Source: Camarhynchus parvulus (taxonomy: Eukaryota; Chordata; Aves; Passeriformes; Thraupidae). From it: DNA of 64,000 bases. The position numbers were made by a program, and so were the translations under genes. The notes below the pieces were generated by a model that was not told the DNA's origin, did no database searches, and was given only the letters and a program-made list of their open reading frames with translations. The stretch is taken from positions 11,605,501 through 11,669,500 of the forward strand of contig NC_044581.1 in assembly GCF_901933205.1 (NCBI RefSeq), given 5' to 3'. Below are positions 60,901-64,000 of the stretch, in pieces. Numbering within the stretch: position 1 is the first letter of the stretch; each line of letters opens with the position of its first letter.

Positions 60901-63832
60901 GAAAAACAATGTACCAGGCAGAGTTTGTGCAAATGTGGGGGCCTTTTCTTTGGTTCCTCATCCTTCTTTCCATTAAAGACTTAGCACTTGGGATGTCTGG
61001 TTTTATTCTTAACTTTTATTTTTATATTTTATTATTGATATTGAAACTCTTGTTAACAAAGGCATGAAGCACAATGGTAGGATCAAAGCTGCTTAAAGGA
61101 GTTAAATTGCTTATATTGTTGTGTGTTATTAACTTCAGCAAAAAAAAACCCTACAGCTTTTCTATTATCTGTTACTTGAAGTTATGAAAATACTGCATTT
61201 AGCATCTTTTCTGACCTGAAACTAATGCAAAGATGGATTCTAGGTGAGATTGCAAATATAAACCAGCATTCGTTGTGCTAATTAGTGCATTGTGTGCTAA
61301 CTAATGCACATTGCATTTTCAAGGAACTTTGAAAAGGTGGGAATCAACTGTTTATAAACATTTCAGATGTAATTCTAAGGGAAACTAACAATTCAGCTGT
61401 TTTCTCATTGTGCAATGGTATTTTAAATGTAGAAAATTTGACAAATTGTTATAAAAATAGGGAAATCATACACATGAGAATTTTTGTGGTCTTGATATGT
61501 TTTTTTTTCTGATGTATCTAGAAGTCATAGTAATTTTCATAATAAAAAATATCTTTTTATCTGTAGTAAGATGATCTTACTCTATCTGATGGAGAATTAC
61601 AAATCCTAGAAGATATAAATGCTATAAGAAAAGCAAATATAGTTGTTCTGAAATTAGTTGAAAAACTTACAAAGTATAAATAGAAAAATATTCACCTACA
61701 ATACCAATCCACAGTTAAGATTATCTGTTCCATGCAAAAAATATTTAGATTTGCACTGGAAAATAAAAGAACAGGTTCTAGTGCAACTATACAAAATGTT
61801 GAATACAACCACAATGAATCTTCCTTATCAGGCGTTAGTTCAACTCGTGTGTGATTCTTGGGGAAATAAAATATCATTTTGAGCAACAGCATCACCAGAT
61901 TAGGAATGCAGAAGGTGGAGGGAAACTAAGTCCTTATGGTAAGTACCATGAGAACAAATGACACAATGGGACAGACAAGGGACAAGGGACTCTTTCCCTT
62001 GTCTTTAAAGATGCCTAAAATATATTTTTTAAAATGTGTACTGCAAATGAGGTCTTTGTGTATCTTGTTCCCCCATTTTTCATTAAAACAGGGGTTCTGG
62101 GTGGCTGAGATTGTTTCTATTTTACCAGGCTGAGAAGATCCCTTGATTTTGTGGTCAGCCTTTGCTGACATCTGTGGGATGTTCAAAATGCGCTTGTTGG
62201 GTGCTTACAGGGACTGTGTAATTCACTTTTCAGAGGACCTCTATGCCTTCCAGGCCCTTAAGGAATCAGAAGCCTTCCAGATCCTTTATCATGACCCTTG
62301 CTGGGGCCCCAGTGGTAATGTTTGTCCTTTATTTGGCCAGTTAACCATTGATTGCTCTGAGCCTACTCATGATGCAGTGGCCTTGTGCATATTGCTCTTG
62401 CCAGAGGCAATGAAACTCGTCCCATTTGGAAATATAGAATGTGACTACTCCTTAATCAGGAGAATATTTCATGGCTTGGAGTCCGAAACTGCCTTTTTTG
62501 CTATGCAATAACTTTTAAAAATAATGTATCCAGAGCAATGAGGAGGAGTTGTAAAGAGAGGGGATGAGTGGAGAGCCCAGTTCAGTTGGTGCCAAGGAGA
62601 GGGGCTGGCAGCCCCCAGCCCTGGGCACTGGGAAGCTGGAGCTGCCTGGAACTGCTGCCAGCCAGAGCCTCCCTGGGGGTGGCTGGCTTGATGCAGGGGA
62701 CTCTTGTTTTGTGACTAGTGACTGACTTATTGTTCATGAGAAGAGTGGCAACAAGCCAAGTAAAAGCCCTTTTTGTCCTTTACTCCCAACAGGGGACTTG
62801 GTAATGGTTTGTCATGTGCCTGGGCATAATCCAGGCAAAGTCTCCATATGCAATTAAAATAGATTTTGCTACTGTATGTGTTTCTTAGGAAGTGGCACTC
62901 CAAGTTACGGGTACTGCTCATTCTTTTATTTAATGTTTTTGTCTGATTTCAATGCTTAATTTTCTTGGGGATTGTTTTTTGTCTTTTAATCAATACTCAT
63001 TTTTCAGTATCAGCACTCCTTTAAATAATTCCCGTAGTTTGCATGTTACATAAAGGAGATATTGTTTATAAACAGTAATGCCTATGGGTAGCCATCTCTC
63101 TTTAATGTACATTCCAATATATGTCATGATCAAAAATCTCCAAAGTATAGGTTTACCATTTTAAAAGTATTAGTAGCACTTAAATCTCACAAATAGATTA
63201 TATCCCTTTTGAACTGCACTCACAGTAGTCTGTCATCATTGTTTTTATGTCCTCATAGCCTTACTTTTTTACTTGTAACTTTAAAGATTATTATTATTCA
63301 CTTTTAACATACTTGAATGTAACAGACCTAATGGTACTAGAAAATCAATCTTGGTTGTTTTTCATAGCTGTTGTGCAGTTTTATGCCATTTTCCACAGTT
63401 TGAATACTGTGGACTATAGCTATCTTAGATGATCATGATAGATCCGCGGCAGGCAGGGTCTCACAATTATTCACATTGAGTAGTAGTTCTCCAGTAGACT
63501 ATTTCTATGAAATTCAGTGGAACATTACGGGAAACAAGAGGCTCTGCAATGCACTTTAGCTACCTTTTCTCATGACAAATCTGTGTTTTGTAAGGCAATA
63601 TTAAGAATCATTTGAGAAAAAAATGTCTTTTGACAAAAAATATAATCTCATTAAAAACAGAAAGGTTCATACAACACTTAAGTTATAAAAATATAACTTT
63701 TTGAGGAAAAAACAAAGATAATTGCATCCAGATTATGGTGATTTGTCTAATGGAGCTGCTTCTGCGCCAGAATATGAAATGTTGGGATTATGTCCTCCTA
63801 TGTGAAAGCACATTTTGAATTTCAGCTCCAGT
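60901..63832. other. non-coding stretch, no gene seen
   Basis: Includes an imperfect tandem pair around GTGCTAATTAGTGCATTG / GTGCTAACTAATGCACATTG at 61266-61314. A 122-codon plus-strand frame at 62143-62511 is unrecognised. A GC-rich patch at 62580-62700 contains the small dyad GGCTGG...CCAGCC. No repeat family was recognised. Confidence 0.55.
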
Positions 63833-63862
63833 AAATATTTCTACAGTACTGTAGAAATATTT
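63833..63862. repeat. perfect 30-bp palindrome
   Basis: AAATATTTCTACAGT followed immediately by its exact reverse complement, centred between 63847 and 63848. A further related half-copy (ACTGTAGAAATTCTACA) lies at 63892-63908. This could form a cruciform. It may be a fold-back remnant, a strong dimer-binding site or a local inverted duplication. Confidence 0.95.
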
Positions 63863-64000
63863 CTCCAATAATTCTGTGTTATCTCTGCATAACTGTAGAA
63901 ATTCTACATTAAAATCTTAATAGGAGTAGTTGGGAAAATTGATACAGAAGGTGTCTAGGAGGGGGTTAGAATATTCACTGAGAATCTGCAAGGCAGGAGG
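63863..64000. other. non-coding end of window
   Basis: Only the related half-copy of the preceding palindrome (63892-63908) was noticed. No gene or repeat family was recognised. Confidence 0.6.

Noticed and set aside
62143..62511. 122-codon open frame, plus strand
   Set aside because: Checked for retroviral or LINE similarity by eye and none was seen. No other evidence.

Overview
The window looks like one continuous stretch of non-coding DNA from a land vertebrate, most likely a bird or other sauropsid. The reasons are an AT-rich composition with long T and A runs, no operon-like gene packing, no convincing multi-exon gene, very few interspersed repeats, a CR1-type LINE fragment near 23.6 kb, and at least one decayed MIR-type SINE near 14.4 kb. 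No mammalian SINEs or L1 elements were recognised. The species call is inference, because CR1 and MIR remnants occur across amniotes.

No complete protein-coding gene, rRNA, tRNA or CRISPR array could be supported. The longest open frames (177 codons at 33214-33747 +, 164 codons at 22873-23367 +, 163 codons at 25813-26304 -, 148 codons at 4860-5306 -) resemble no family I know. They are about what chance gives in 64 kb of AT-rich DNA. The window is therefore best read as a gene desert or part of one or more very large introns.

Layout: 1-14.4 kb is plain AT-rich DNA with a few short ordered patches (2.2, 7.3-7.5 and 10.2 kb). 14.4-23.7 kb carries ancient repeats (MIR at 14.4 kb, a probable reversed MIR at 20.9 kb, a CR1 fragment at 23.6 kb). 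28.9-30.4 kb is a dense block resembling a conserved non-coding element cluster, and it ends in a textbook-looking splice acceptor. 31.84-32.15 kb is bounded by a perfect 22-bp inverted repeat. 38.7-39.3 kb is another CNE-like block. 43.0 kb holds a 16-bp-stem hairpin. 47.3-49.1 kb is weakly CNE-like. 50.0 kb has a recent tandem duplication. 55.5-57.6 kb is a CNE-like block split by an 81/75-bp minisatellite. 59.4-60.9 kb is the strongest CNE-like block. 63.83 kb holds a perfect 30-bp palindrome.

If these CNE-like blocks are real, the window would be a regulatory landscape serving a developmental gene outside it. I cannot see conservation from one sequence, so this rests on texture (homeodomain-type cores, absence of repeats) and remains a hypothesis. 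I found no evidence of a new protein-based system. The most unusual structures are the inverted repeats and palindromes.
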